Source of the DNA: Dichotomocladium elegans
Taxonomy: Eukaryota; Mucoromycota; Mucoromycetes; Mucorales; Lichtheimiaceae
Reading direction: 5' to 3'
Length of the DNA stretch: 64,000 nt
NCBI GenBank assembly: GCA_025716815.1
Contig: JAIXMN010000009.1
Coordinates: forward strand, 744,001-808,000
This document shows positions 1-12,400 of this stretch, piece by piece; the stretch's first letter is position 1, and each line of letters begins with the position of its first letter. Below the pieces are notes generated by a model. That model was not told the origin of the DNA. It did not search any database and worked only from the letters and a program-made list of their open reading frames with translations. Position numbers and translations under genes: made by a program.

Positions 1-438
1 GGGAAGGATGACCATAACACCCGCACTTGATAATCCATCAATCAAAATGGGCTATCATACTCTAAAACATGAAATGCTGCAAAGATCTCGGTTCCCAGCA
101 ATTCGTAAACGCCTGATATGACATCGGCAATATTCTTATAACCATACAGTACTTTGACGAGCACCATCCTTTCTAATCTGAAGACACTGATCGTCGAGGA
201 CTCGATAATCATTTTAAACATCTACCGCCACAGGAAAGTAAGCCGAAGCAGAAAGAACTGTGTAATCAACATATTTATTTTAAAATTCGAGCACAAATGA
301 GGGATGCGTCTGTACAATAAATGCGAGGGAAAGAAATACAAAACAGCTCCTGAATAATACAAGTGCCGTGAGCGTGCTTCAATGTTTAAATACATTTCGG
401 TGGTGAGAGATGGAGATAAAAGGGATAAAAGAAGATGT
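1..438. other. 3' flank of ILV5, no gene seen
   Basis: AT-rich sequence downstream of the ILV5 stop. No open frame with recognisable similarity and no RNA gene was seen; it probably includes the ILV5 3' UTR. Confidence 0.5.
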
Positions 439-1767
439 CTAGTTCTTGCCAACGTTCTCAGGGCGGAGCTGACGGACAGTCTTCCCGGCTCGCCAGAGCT
501 CAGATTCACGGATCTCAGCGAGTTCTTCCTGGAGCTTTTCGCGATAGTCAGGCTTGGAATTGCGATCGAGGGAACGAGCAGTTTCCGAGCCATTCTTAAC
601 TGATTCGTAGAGCTGCTCAAAGACAGGCTTAGAAGCATCGTGGAAGGGGCGCCACCAATCAAGAGCACCACGCTGAGCGGTAGTGGAGCAGTTCGAATAC
701 ATCCAATCCATACCACGCTCACCAATCAGAGGATAAAGCGACTGGGTGGCTTCCTCGACTGTCTCATTGAAAGCCTCGGATGGCGAGTGACCATTAGCGC
801 GCAAGACTTCATATTGAGCTTGGAAGAGACCCTGGATGGCCCCCATCAGCACACCACGTTCACCAAACAGGTCAGAGTAGACCTCCTTCTCGAAGGTGGT
901 CTCATACATGTAACCAGAACCAATGCCGATACCGAGTGCAATTGTGCGATCACGGGCATGACCAGAGGCATCCTGGTACACAGCGAACGATGAATTGATA
1001 CCACGGCCTTCCTGGAAGAGACGACGGACAGTGAATCCAGAGCCCTTCGGAGCGACAAGGATAACGTCGATATCTGCAAGGAATCCATTAATTGACCGCA
1101 CTTTACTTCTCCCTCTCATCACATCCGGCCATGTAATTTACCCTTAGGAGGAATGATCTTCGTCTGGTCCTTGTAAACGACTGAGAAACCATGCGAGAAA
1201 TAGAGAGTCTTGCCAGGGGTCAAGAGAGGTTTCATCTGGGGCCAGATCTCGGTCTGATAAGCGTCCGAGAGAAGGTTCATGACAACCGTTCCCTTCTCAA
1301 CAGCATCCAAGACAGGGAAAAGGTTCTTGCCAGGAATCCAGCCTTCCTCAACAGCTTGCTGGAAAGTCTTACCCTCACGCTGACCAATAATGACATTGAC
1401 ACCATTATCACGCAAGTTCAACGCCTGGCCGCGACCTTGAGGACCGTAACCGAGGACGGCAATGGTGTCATTTTTGAATGTATCCAGCAACTTCTCTCTG
1501 GGGACATCTGCGCGTTCGTAAACAGTTTCTTCAACGCCACCAAAATTGAGCGTCTTGTAACCGCGCATAGGAGTCATCTATGATATCCCGGTCAGCATGA
1601 TACTTCGTGATGGGCGCGCATTTAACAGATTTTTGAATTACCGAAGCCATGGCAACGGTTGGCTTCAGGTTGGCGCTTGCCAAGGCAGCAAAGGGCCGAG
1701 AAGCAGCGGGGCGGATGGCACGGCGTGAAACAGCGCGGAGGGTAGTAGCAAAAACTCTGGAAGCCAT
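439..1767 (-). CDS. ILV5: Ketol-acid reductoisomerase, mitochondrial (3 exons)
   Basis: Acetohydroxyacid isomeroreductase: NADPH- and Mg-dependent conversion of acetolactate/acetohydroxybutyrate to dihydroxy acids in valine/isoleucine synthesis, acting in the mitochondrial matrix. Exons on the minus strand are 1642-1767, 1142-1577 and 439-1073, with GT-AG introns of 64 and 68 nt; the joined frame is 398 aa, close to yeast Ilv5 (395 aa). The N-terminus (MASRVFATTLRAVSRRAIRP) is basic, Ser/Ala-rich and lacks acids, as expected of a presequence. Then come the Rossmann loop GYGPQGRGQALNLRDNG, the SHGFS segment, DVILVAPKGSG after intron 2, and the C-terminal GERG, EATQSLYPLIG and CSTTAQRGALDW blocks. 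The gene is divergent from ILV2, which makes its substrate. Identification is secure; the exact start is favoured by the presequence. Confidence 0.96.
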
Positions 1768-2507
1768 GTTTGTGATAGACAAAGTGGGGAAGGGGCGAGG
1801 GAGGGAGAAAAAGAGAAAAAGTGAAGAACTGACGTTCTTTATATGGAAAAGCAAATGTGACGGGTGGGCGGTTGGGATGGAATGCCCGCAATGTGTCCAA
1901 ATCGATACACCCTCATACAGCCAATGAAGAAGAAGAATTTGCGAGATCAATCATGCACGGACTTTTTGTTATGATCTGATTGGTGTGACTCATTTCCGAT
2001 CAACATTAATCTACACTTTCTCGCAACCAAGCAGCAGACTTCGTTACACATTTCAAATGAGGCTGTGTCCGACTGTCTTCTATCTGTCGTGCACAGCGGC
2101 TTTAATTGACGAAGTAACAAAATGCTAAAAAGATGAAGCCAGCATCTCTTATGAAATAGATCCAGTCCGCTTTGGACATGGGACATAGCGTTTTTTATAT
2201 TGGGTCGGCGCCTGAAGTCAGACCGATGCAGGCCGAGAGAAAGAAGCTTGTTTCATCTAGCTTCTTTATTATTTTTTTTTCTATCTATTTGGAAGCTGAC
2301 CTTGCCGGAATGGTCGTACCGTCAGTTTATAGCCTATCTTGGCGCCACCATACTTTCAAATGGACGAGTCGACAAGGTATTCAGCGGCAGGCAGCTGCTG
2401 CCTGCATGACCCATACATCATACAAACTCAGGCAGCCGACAATGGCTACACAGTGCGTTCATTCTAATATGGTTTATTCTCCGTTTGCTCCATATCTAAG
2501 CTAATCA
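1768..2507. promoter_or_regulatory. Shared divergent promoter region of ILV5 and ILV2
   Basis: A 740-bp interval separates the two divergent start codons. It contains a perfect general-control (Gcn4/Cpc1-type bZIP) site at 1986-1992, a CT/GA-rich stretch near 1790-1830 just upstream of ILV5, and a T-run near 2265-2285. An unrecognised upstream exon of ILV2 encoding the mitochondrial presequence could also lie here, because the ILV2 start at 2508 gives little targeting sequence. Confidence 0.6.
1986..1992 (+). promoter_or_regulatory. TGACTCA general amino-acid control element
   Basis: Exact palindromic TGACTCA, the consensus for Gcn4/Cpc1 bZIP activators. It lies 219 bp upstream of the ILV5 start and 516 bp upstream of the annotated ILV2 start. 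In yeast and Neurospora both genes belong to the amino-acid starvation regulon, so one site could serve both. The match is seen directly; the regulation is inferred. Confidence 0.55.
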
Positions 2508-4571
2508 ATGAATAGTAGAAACTGGAGGTTCAGCCATACAGATGCTACTTGCGGCACCGCTAAGAAGGTCAGAAAACCCCAACCTTCCATGTATAAGAAG
2601 ATAAAGCCAGAGATGGATGATTCGTTTGTGGGCATGTCAGGCGGAGAGATCTTCCATGAGATGATGTTGCGGCACAATGTCAAGCACATCTTTGGCTATC
2701 CCGGTGGTGCTATCCTTCCTGTTTTTGATGCGATCCACAAATCAACATACTTTGAGTTCATCCTACCCCGGCACGAGCAAGGAGCCGGCCACATGGCTGA
2801 AGGATATGCACGAGCAACGTAGGTCGCCCAGATAACGCGTTCTCTTTTTATTTTCCAACGAGGTATTCATGATAAGCAAAAGTGGCAAACCAGGTGTTGT
2901 TTTGGTGACGTCCGGACCAGGTGCTACGAATGTGGTCACACCAATGGCAGATGCACTTGCGGATGGCACGCCATTAGTTGTGTTTAGCGGTCAAGTGCCT
3001 ACGACCGCCATCGGCACGGATGCGTTCCAAGAGGCGGATGTCGTCGGAATCTCGCGGGGATGTACTAAGTGGAATGTGATGGTGAAAGATATTGCCGAAC
3101 TTCCTCGCCGAATCAACGAAGCCTTCAAAATCGCCGTGAGCGGTCGACCTGGCCCTGTTCTTGTTGATCTACCCAAAGATATCACGGCCGGTGTTCTTCG
3201 TCGCCCTATCCCTACTGACACCATGATCCCATCCCGTCCAACCGCAGACAGAATTCCCAACACTGCCGTGGGCGCATTTGCCGAAGAAGCCATCGCTGAA
3301 GGGCTAAACCCAACACTGAAGAGATGCGCTGAACTGATCAATAAATCCAAAGCACCGGTGATTTATGCTGGTCAGGGCGTACTTGGTACTCCAGAAGGAT
3401 GGAAAGTGCTCCGTGAACTGGCAGATAAAGGCAACATCCCAGTAACAACCACCCTCCAAGGACTTGGCGCCTTCGATGAAATGGATCCAAAAGCATTGCA
3501 TATGCTTGGTATGCATGGGTCTGCATACGCCAATCTGGCAATGCAGAACGCGGACTTGGTTATCGCCTTGGGTGCACGCTTTGATGATCGCGTCACAGGC
3601 AGCGTATCCACCTTTGCTCCCGAGGCAATTAAGGCTGCCAAAGAGAACAGAGGTGGGATCTTGCATTTTGAAATAATGCCAAAGAATATCAACAAAGTGG
3701 TTGAAGCGACGGAGGCCGTAGAAGGCGACGTAACCGAGAATCTAAAGAAAATTTTACCTAAAATCGAGCACTCTGAGAGATCTGAGTGGTTTCAGCAAAT
3801 CAACCAGTGGAAGAAGCAATATCCATTCCACTACGACCTGCCTCTGACTGAAGACGATACTCTCAAACCGCAACAATTGATCGAGGAACTGAATAAGCAA
3901 ACGATGGATAAGAAGGAAAACGTCATTATAACTACCGGCGTCGGTCAGCATCAAATGTGGACAGCACAGTTGTATCGCTGGCGATACCCTCGGACTTTCA
4001 TCACGTCTGGTGGTCTGGGGACAATGGGTTTCGGTCTTCCGAGCGCCATTGGCGCGAAAGTAGCTCTTCCTGACAAAATTGTTATTGATATTGACGGTGA
4101 TGCATCCTTTTCGATGACAGGTAGAGAAGACTCTAACGAAATGCCCAACAAATATTTTTATATTCATGCCATATTCCCTTTGTCATAGCTATGGAGCTGG
4201 CAACTGCTGCCGAATTCAATATTGGTGTTAAGGTGATGGTCTTAAATAACTCGTTCCAGGGAATGGTCAAGCAATGGCAAGATCTTTTCTACTCTGAAAG
4301 ATACTCCGGCACTGTCATGAAAAACCCAGACTTTTGCAAGCTTGCTGAAGCTATGGGAGTCAAAGCAATCCGAGTCACCAAGTCCTCAGAGATACCAGAC
4401 AAAATGGCAGAGTTCTTGGCATATGATGGTCCCATCTTGATGGATGCGGTCGTTTGCAAGCGCGAGCATCTGTTTCCCATGGTTCCGGCTGGAAAGGCGC
4501 TCCACGATTTCATTGTTCACCCTAAGATTAAGGAGCGTCTAAGTGTTGAAGAAGCTATGGTTTTCAAATAA
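2508..4571 (+). CDS. ILV2: Acetolactate synthase catalytic subunit (3 exons)
   Basis: Thiamine-diphosphate- and FAD-dependent acetohydroxyacid synthase, first common step of valine/leucine/isoleucine synthesis in mitochondria. Exons 2508-2818, 2883-4120 and 4189-4571; introns of 64 and 68 nt are GT-AG and restore the conserved joins ARATGKPGVV and FSMTAMELAT. Visible hallmarks: [16 protein letters not shown] with [15 protein letters not shown] (cofactor glutamate in HEQG), [41 protein letters not shown], and the ThDP GDG-type motif [12 protein letters not shown] continuing into [12 protein letters not shown]. The C-terminus (to VEEAMVFK) is complete. The annotated ATG leaves only a short basic leader before [14 protein letters not shown], so the presequence may start in an undetected upstream exon; a candidate acceptor AG lies at about 2514. 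Confidence 0.94.
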
Positions 4572-4713
4572 TAAAGAACACGAGAGCTAGGCATTCGTTA
4601 ACTTATAAACGAAGATGTTTTGATCAGAGACAATGCTGTATTTTTTATGGAAAGAAAGGGTTTAAATACAAAGAATCTTCTACTATGGACCGATAACACC
4701 CAATGTTCTGGGT

Positions 4714-5343
4714 TTAATCTTCAGCCTCCACACCAGCGGGATTGTCATTGCCTTCGGTATCTTTAGAGCCATTTTGCGTTTCTGAACCGCCCTCTTCTTG
4801 TTCTGCGTCCTCGGGATCTATTGGTTTTTTGGGAGCAGGAGCAGCGGTCTTTTTACCGTCATCGACATTAACAGCGTTCCCTGGCGTTTTGACAGCAGGA
4901 GAACCGGGATTATTGCCATCTTCGACATTATCGGTGTCCACTGGGGCTTTGCGAGAAGGAACAGACTTTTTGTCGTCTTCAGTGTCCTCAGGATCCGCTG
5001 GTTTGGCGGGAACAGTAGCAGCGGGCACTTCGCTACCCTTCGGATCTTCGGAACCTTCTCCTCCCCCAAGTACAGCAGCAGCTTGTTCTTCATCGTCCAC
5101 TATAGGAGCCTCTGGGTCCGAAGATGGTAATGTGTTGGAAGACGTGCTTTCGGACGGCTCTGATGAGTCATTGTCCCCCCGCTCAACGAATGCTTGGCGT
5201 TCACCGGCGGTCAGACGAGCGGTAGAATCGGCCGGAGCTAACTCGGCATAAGCATGATCATGGCTATAGCCAACAGGGGATGACTTGACCGAAACGGTGA
5301 GAGCCATTAACGCAGCGATAGTCAAAGTGATGAAGCGAGCCAT
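4714..5343 (-). CDS. Secreted acidic Pro/Glu/Asp-rich repeat protein, unknown function
   Basis: Intronless 209-aa frame. Residues 1-22 (MARFITLTIAALMALTVSVK) form a clear signal peptide. A Ser/Thr-rich linker follows, then about four imperfect 19-20-residue tandem units over residues ~110-190, each with a Lys-x-Pro start, an Asp/Glu core (DPEDTEDD, DTDNVEDG, NVDDGKK, DPEDAEQEE) and a Ser/Pro/Ala end. The tail is acidic with no GPI-type hydrophobic C-terminus, so release or cell-wall association by charge is likely. No family is recognised. Composition (low aromatic, high Pro/Glu/Asp/Ser) suggests an intrinsically disordered secreted protein. Its stop lies about 140 bp from the ILV2 stop (convergent). 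Confidence 0.75.
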   Translation of the reverse strand: MARFITLTIAALMALTVSVKSSPVGYSHDHAYAELAPADSTARLTAGERQAFVERGDNDSSEPSESTSSNTLPSSDPEAPIVDDEEQAAAVLGGGEGSEDPKGSEVPAATVPAKPADPEDTEDDKKSVPSRKAPVDTDNVEDGNNPGSPAVKTPGNAVNVDDGKKTAAPAPKKPIDPEDAEQEEGGSETQNGSKDTEGNDNPAGVEAED

Positions 5344-7475
5344 TTGTAGTATTAAAAAGTCTTTGTTATACGAAGTCGCCTCTTAATAAATCTTTTCCTT
5401 TATTTATACTCATCGATCGAATCGCGGGATCACCATACTCCTGTTCGCACGGCGAACGAAAGGAAGCTTAGAGAGACTTTGGCTGCAATGTGCCTCAAAA
5501 TTTTGTTTTACAGAATGCAGTAGTAGCTGGTCCTGTTGCCGTATCGAAAGGGGGTACTATATTTATGAAGGGAGCGTAGAATGTAAAGATGAAAGGGTTT
5601 GGGACGCAGATAGACAGGGGGTTATGCGTGTGGGTACATGGATGCAGTTTTTCAAGCCAGACTCAAATCGTACTAGGCATGTCATTTCTTTGAATATCTT
5701 TTACTATCGAGTATATGTCTTTTATGAGTTCCCAGTCGATTAAGAGAAGATGTCATTTATAAGACAATCAATTTCTGAATGGAACAGAGGCCGGTAAGAT
5801 TATCGTAATTTTATAACACGTTTAACAAAACAATCAGCAATAAACAATAAACAATAAACAAAAAATATTCTCTTCGAAGCACATTTGTTCACTGTTATAT
5901 TCGCAAAAGCACACACACATATATATGATATATATATTAGCATAAATGATCCCATTTTCGATATTATACAACATTCGGTTAAGTATTTAGCAGTAAATCG
6001 CCAGGTATCAATACAAATCAGTTTTACCATTATGAGGATACCATGCTCTATATGTGTTATAGCTGTAGTTACCTCCTTTGCATGTCCAAATCAACAAGTC
6101 TCTCAACAGCTTTTTGCAGCGATCAACAAGGAGAAAATGAGCTAACATTCGAACTAGGCATGCACACCAAGATGACGATCGTGAGCTCAGGCGAGTGACC
6201 CGGGTAACGATGCGTAGTGTCCGCGGGTAAGCAGACGATTGCGCCAGAAAGATGCATAAATGGAACGCAGATGTTTCTTTGTCTGGTTGGTCTTAACGAC
6301 TATTACCTGGGGATGTTAAAACACTTGTGGAGAGAAGGTCAGTATCGTTAAACGGATATTGTAATAGTAAACTCCAGACATCCACGGACTAACAGTCGAT
6401 GTTATTTTATCGTTTAGGTAGCTGTTGCCGATTACAACAGGCCGATTGCAGCCGATCCGTGGAAATATAGTGGGAACAAGCCATATGTAATGCACTATCG
6501 GAGGTCGATTATTTTCTTGATATTCATATGATGCGCAATGCACAGAAAACCTTGATTACAGACCTCATAGAGCATACATAGAGCAATTTGAAGAACATGG
6601 GTTAGACTAGGACAGTGACTAGCTAGCGGTATGACATTCGATAGAATATCGTTCCTTTCGTGCTTTACAGACATCGTGTTTTCACATAGCAGATCAATCT
6701 GCAATACATGGGGTAAGTGCAATCTTGATTCATTAAAGCTCAAAGTTCAAACGGCTGTGTGGTCGTTTTCTGCATAACTTTTTTTACAATAGAATAGGAG
6801 TCTCTCTAGCACCGGAGGACACCATTTGGCCTAGTATTAAGATAGAAAATGCTTAAGGAAGCTTAAGGAGCCAGCTCCTTACACCAGAAGGAGAGTACAA
6901 ACAACTTTATATATTAGCTGCTGACGAAAAATTAGGTACATAATATGGTGCTCGAACATGAAGGTTAGATGACGTGATATACTATTCGGATGGTATATAC
7001 CCATAAATTTACGTGCTTTCCTTACCAGAAGGTGTAGAATCTGTTTTCCTAACAGCGCTGAACCCTTATATCTGAATTGGAACAACTATATTGCACATGG
7101 GTTAAATAAGCACCTATATTAAAGCAGCATATATATGATATGTAGCAAGACTTCGGTCATCTACTCCCAATACCTTGGAAATTTTCAAAGTGGGGAATGC
7201 ACATTACGCCATAAATGCTCTATTGACCGTATTGCAATGGTTTAGAAGAAAAATTCACAGGCTCTCTGGTACGCCCGAGGAACAGAAGACAGGCATGGTC
7301 TATTCTACAGTGGCTGGGTGCGTATTCCTACACCTGTTCAGCGCGACCGTCGGGGAGTTAAAACAGTTGAGATAGAGACAAGCAGTGCATTGAAAGCCGG
7401 GGCGGGGATAAAAATTGCGAGCTTAGCGTGCTTGGCTTCTCTTGACCATCATTCTCCAAACCATACGTAAACATA
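5344..7475. other. Intergenic region, no gene recognised
   Basis: About 2.1 kb, AT-rich, with a short CA/TA microsatellite near 5911-5938 and A-rich runs near 5838-5862. Only short shadow frames were seen, none with recognisable motifs. The proximal part must hold the promoters of the secreted protein (-) and of VPS26 (+). Confidence 0.5.
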
Positions 7476-8987
7476 ATGTCAATGGCTGTACGTCAAAGCC
7501 GCAAGAAAACTGAGTGGCAGATGCTAAATGTTTGATAGAGCTTGCTTGGATTGTCTACTCCTGTAGACATTGACGTTTCCCTCACCGATGCCGAGAATAG
7601 GAAGCATGTCGATATCAAAGTCGATAAGGACCGCACCGAAAAGTTCCCTGTGTATCTCGACGGGGAGTCTGTAAGCGGAAAGGTGAGATCACTAGACTTG
7701 GTTTTCCCGAATTGAGTTGAAGGAGAGACCTCTGCCTTTGACGACAAAGGGGTTAAACCAATATTGCTGCAAAGGTGAATATTCGCTTGCGCGGGGGCAA
7801 ACGTCTGGAGCACAATGGCATCAAGGTGGAGTTTGTTGGCAGCATAGGTACAGAAAAATACATTTACGACAAGGGATCAGCCGGAAGCGCTCATCATTAC
7901 TTGAACACATGTAGAGCTGTTTCACGACCGAGGAAAGCCGCATGAATTTTTGACCCTTTCCCAAGAATTAGCCGCTCCCGGTGAGATGCGTCAAAATACG
8001 TCGTTTGATTTCGAATTCAAGAGGGTAGAGAAGCAATACGAATGCTATCATGGAATCAACGTGAAGTTAAGGTAAGAAAACACCGACCTAGTTGGTTAAC
8101 TAATCATCATAACATACAGGGAGCAGATACTATGTCCGTGTCACCATCTCGCGCCGTATTGCTGACCTCGTGAACGAAAAAGATATCTGGGTTTACTCGT
8201 ACAAAATACCGGCCGATGCAAACAATTCAATTAAGATGGAGGTCGGTATTGAGGATTGTTTACATATTGAATTTGAGTACAACAAGTCCAGGTAAGCATC
8301 TTCGCGACTCGTTAGAGTGAACGGATTGGGCACTCATACGAATTGGAAAGATATCACCTAAAAGACGTAATCGTCGGCAAAATTTACTTTTTGCTGGTTC
8401 GCATAAAGATTAAGACGATGGAGCTTGCAATTATACGACGTGAAACGACAGGTGCTGGTATGTGCATTTGCTTTGAAGTTGTGGCTGTCAGTCTTACATT
8501 CCATTCACAGCACCAAACTTATACAATGAAAGCGAGACGGTGACTAAATTTGAAATCATGGATGGTTCTCCTGTGCGAGGTAAAAAAAAAAAAAGAAAAG
8601 AAAAGCCGGTAGCGATCGGATAAACCGAGAATGGTAGCTCATGCAATGGGTAGGAGAGACCATCCCGATTCGCTTGTTCCTTGGCGGATTCGATCTGGGC
8701 CCCACCTTCAGAGGTATGAGAACAGTTTATGGCTTAAGAGTTATTCATACTTAATATCTTTTCTAGACGTTAATAAGAAGTACTCAACCCGTTACTACCT
8801 CAACCTGGTATTGATTGACGAGGAAAATCGCCGTTATTTTAAACAACAAGAAATCACTTTATTTCGGCGCAAGGGTATGAGAGATAGAGGGTATAATACA
8901 ATAGTATAGCCAGACTTACAAGGAAATGGTCTTTTAGTTGATGACGGATATCCCCCCGGCGAAGAAGAATCATCTGAAACCGCTTGA
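7476..8987 (+). CDS. VPS26: Retromer subunit Vps26 (10 exons)
   Basis: Arrestin-fold subunit of the retromer cargo-recognition complex (with Vps35/Vps29), acting in endosome-to-Golgi retrieval. No long open frame exists because exons are short: 7476-7487, 7539-7682, 7775-7847, 7915-8071, 8127-8291, 8351-8457, 8511-8579, 8654-8713, 8769-8874 and 8923-8987, all GT-AG. Joined they give a continuous protein with family blocks VDIDVSLTDAENRKHVDIKV, GKRLEHNGIKVEFVGSIELF, QELAAPGEMRQNTSFDFEFK, EKQYECYHGINVKLRYYVRV, KMEVGIEDCLHIEFEYNKS, YHLKDVIVGKIYFLLVRIKI, IIRRETTGA and KKYSTRYYLNLVLIDEE. Exon 1 is only 12 nt (Met-Ser-Met-Ala), joined to SLLGLSTPVDID. The short acidic C-terminus (GEEESSETA) is ordinary for the family. 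At first glance it resembles a pseudogene, but every break is a consensus intron. Confidence 0.92.
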
Positions 8988-9438
8988 AGTATTGTACAAT
9001 AACGATATATTCTCCTTCATTTATCTATTGCTCTTCAGTAAGAAGTTTTGTACAATTCGACTTGATGGCTCTCTGCGTTGGATTGTCTACCTTTAATTTT
9101 AGCGTTGACATTGATCTTTCTTTGAGGAGGCGTGCGCATGGTTCTCAACAGTATGGGTTCTTGACCAATGGGTAAATGGAGCGTTTTAGTGGCGGATAAT
9201 ACGAGTCCTCAAGCTGAAGTTAGACCCGAATCAATAGCCTGTTCCTGGCCACTTATTTCGATATCAGCAGACAGCGTCTTGAAAAAGCGTACCTCATCCC
9301 AAAAATAGAACAATACATATTGGCATTTGGTGCCCTTCAGGGCTCATTCGCTCATTTCCCATTCTCAAACCTATTTTGTGGCCTGCCCTCTCTGTGTCAC
9401 ACACTTTCTTCTCTTTTCTCTTTTGCTATATTATCTTC
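8988..9438. other. Intergenic region between VPS26 and the formin gene
   Basis: About 450 bp with no recognisable coding content. A CT-rich stretch (9400-9435) directly precedes the formin start codon and is typical of a fungal core promoter/5' leader. Confidence 0.5.
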
Positions 9439-12400
9439 ATGAGCGATTTTTTTGACCTTCTCGGACGAAAAAGGTCGAAGTCCCATAACAATACTTGTGC
9501 ACAGGATGCTGAGCCACGTAAGTCGCAGCAATGGCCCATCAATTCCAGCAGTCTCATTTAGCGCCCCTCATATACAGGACCAAGGGGCTCGATCGACGTA
9601 TCACCCTCATGGCGTTCAGGTCGACCACCTGAACAATTGTCTACTGATGCGGGACATGCCGTCACCTTTCCGCCCCGACAAACCGCCAACCTGCCTGCTG
9701 AGAAAAGGCTCGACATTATGTTCAATCAAATGCTCGTCAGTAGCACGTTTTTACTGGCAATAATGTGTGCAACCGGAAACTCACGTGGCATTCGCAGGAC
9801 CGACGAGGAATTCACGACGATAAAGTGCGAAGGGAAATGCAAAATTGGGATATCAATAAGAAATGGTTAATGGTAAATCAAGACCGACAGGCCGAAATGA
9901 TGACAACCGTATCTGCTCATCAGGAGGGCCACCACGCCAGCGTTCGTCGGTCACCGAGCACGTCGACGCGTGATAACTCAGGCATTGCCGTCCGGCGGCC
10001 TGTAAATACCCAACCTGCTATTATAAGCCCTTCGAATAGCTCTAATCTTCGGAGCAGCCGAAGCTCGACGACCAGCAATAACAGCAGTAGCAGTAGCCCA
10101 CGGACATCCATCTCTGGCATGACGGATATCGCTGCAGGCGACCGCAACTCTCCCGAATTTTTCATCCGTAAACTCACAGAACCCAGTTTACGGGGTTTGA
10201 CACCAGGTATAATAGCTCACCTTGAAGTCAGCTTGCGAACCCGACCAATCGAGTAAGGATCTCACCTGACCAGAGCGACTTCTGTATGATTAAGCTAAAA
10301 TAATGACCGTGATTAATTTTTGAATATTAGCTGGGTTGCACGTTTTATACAGCTCAGAGGTCTGCACGCGCTAGTTCAGAACTTATCCTTGGTGAATCGA
10401 CAATCGGATAGGTAATTAGACAAACAAACACATGCGTACGGAGGAGAGGCAATAAAGGATGGGAAAATAAATGGGTTATTCACAGGAAAGATAAAACGCT
10501 TGAAATCGAAACAGATATTGTTAAAGCAATAAAAGCAATAGCTAACACCAAGGTAACACACAATTTTATGCAAATGCACACCAATCCGGGAAACCTACTA
10601 ACCCTTCTTGTTGATGAAGATCGGCGTCCGAGAAATCATGACAAACCAAGAATTTATACATGTCGTTGTCTTTTCCTTGCTCTCACCAAGTTGGATAACC
10701 CGAAAGCTTGTCTGTGACCTGCTGGTCTTTCTGTGTTATTGCCAGCATCGACGTGGACATGGATATGTCCTCCGTGGGTTTGCGTTGATGCAACAGAAGC
10801 AGCAAGACCTCGGCATATTTGATTCTTGGCTCAAAACGCTAGAGCGTACTATCGATGGTCGAGGAAAGCTGGGTTCAATGGTCGGCGCCAATGACGAGTT
10901 CAAAAAGATGGGCATGTTCAATACTGCAGACAACCATCTCATGGAATATGCAGCAAGTATCGATCCACTTTTGTAGCTAGGATAATGTCAGTTCCTAAAT
11001 CTTCGTTCTTCTCTTAGCTTTCCAACATGATACTCGTCAATTCATTAACGACAATGCCGCTCGATGATGTCAATAAGCGTATTCACCTGCGAAATCAACT
11101 CAATGCAGCTGGAATGCAAGCCAGAGTGCTACCAAAACTATCAGCGTTGGACTATCATTGGCTCAATATGCAAATTGAAAATTACACCATTGCCGCTGAA
11201 AACGATCTTGACGAAGCTTTCAGTGACGAGATATCAATATACTCCGACATATCTCAGCCGAGCGAACTACTTGATCTGCTCTTGGAAGGGCTTTCTGATA
11301 CACCCCGTGCATCTGAATACCTTGTAACGCTGCTGCGCTATCTCCTTACAATTAAAGGAGATCCGGATGTCAGGTTGGACAATTTAGTGATTTAAGAGCA
11401 TTAAGCTGAATGGTTCTTTCATAGGACACAATATTACCACATGATCTGCGAGTTGGTTGGTCAAGTTGCTCTGGACCAGAGAGGTGGAATGTCATCCAAG
11501 GATTTTAGTTCCGTATTTGGCGTATCGGTTGATACCCTGATTCAAAAATTCAGCAATCAGGATAAAATCCATCAGCTCGAAGAAGAATCGGCGTATCATC
11601 GTGAACAATATATGAAGATTGTAAACGAGAAAAAAGAGCTTGAGCTCATGCTACAAGATATGAGAGGAAATGGGCGGCGAAGCTCAGGTTCACGAGTCAT
11701 CCCTGGAAATGAAGACGATTCGCGCGGTAAAAAACCAGCATTCTTCTCTTTCCTCACCTTGATATATTAACTCTGCCTCTGTTTGTTGTTCAGCTGTTAA
11801 CGTCATAAAAGCCGAGAACGCATCGCTTCGTGAATTGTTAAGAACATCCCGAAGCACGATTGCTATGCTACAGGAACGTCTGCGAGAGATGGATGCCATT
11901 ACCGAGACTGAGGAAGAACCATTCGTGCCAGGGCTAGTTCTTGGCAATGAGTGGAAAATGGCGCGTAAAAAATTCATTACCCTTAATCCAAAACCATCCT
12001 CTAATGTAGGCCACACATAGTAGTACCTATAACGCTTTCGCAATAACTGCTCAACTAATAGGAAGCAAATACTGAGGTTTCGAAGGCGAATAATATAAGA
12101 CCCTCAAATGTTGGTCCAGATGGCTTCCATATTCCTGGTGTGGTTCAACGTCGAGGGTCGGATCGGCGCGTCGTCGGAAACAAAAGACATGGCTACATAT
12201 CACCAGAAGGTCTAACAAAGTGACATTACTATAATTAAGCAAGAATTACATTTAACAGTGTCCTTCGTATCTACAGATTCAGACCTGTTCGCTAGATCAA
12301 CAGACCCCCCAAGCCCTATTCCAGGTGCGCTCATATAGTACACATAATGGTATACTTATTCAATATTGACTTTAACATTAGGTCGCCCTGCAGTACAACC

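Noticed and set aside
5911..5938. CA/TA dinucleotide stretch, with similar tracts near 38130, 41150 and 49565, as CRISPR-like or regulatory repeats
   Set aside because: These are simple microsatellites; there are no unique spacers and this is a eukaryotic genome.
7476..8987. VPS26 homology broken by many stops, at first taken for a pseudogene
   Set aside because: Every break coincides with a consensus GT-AG intron in the correct phase and the joined protein is full length.
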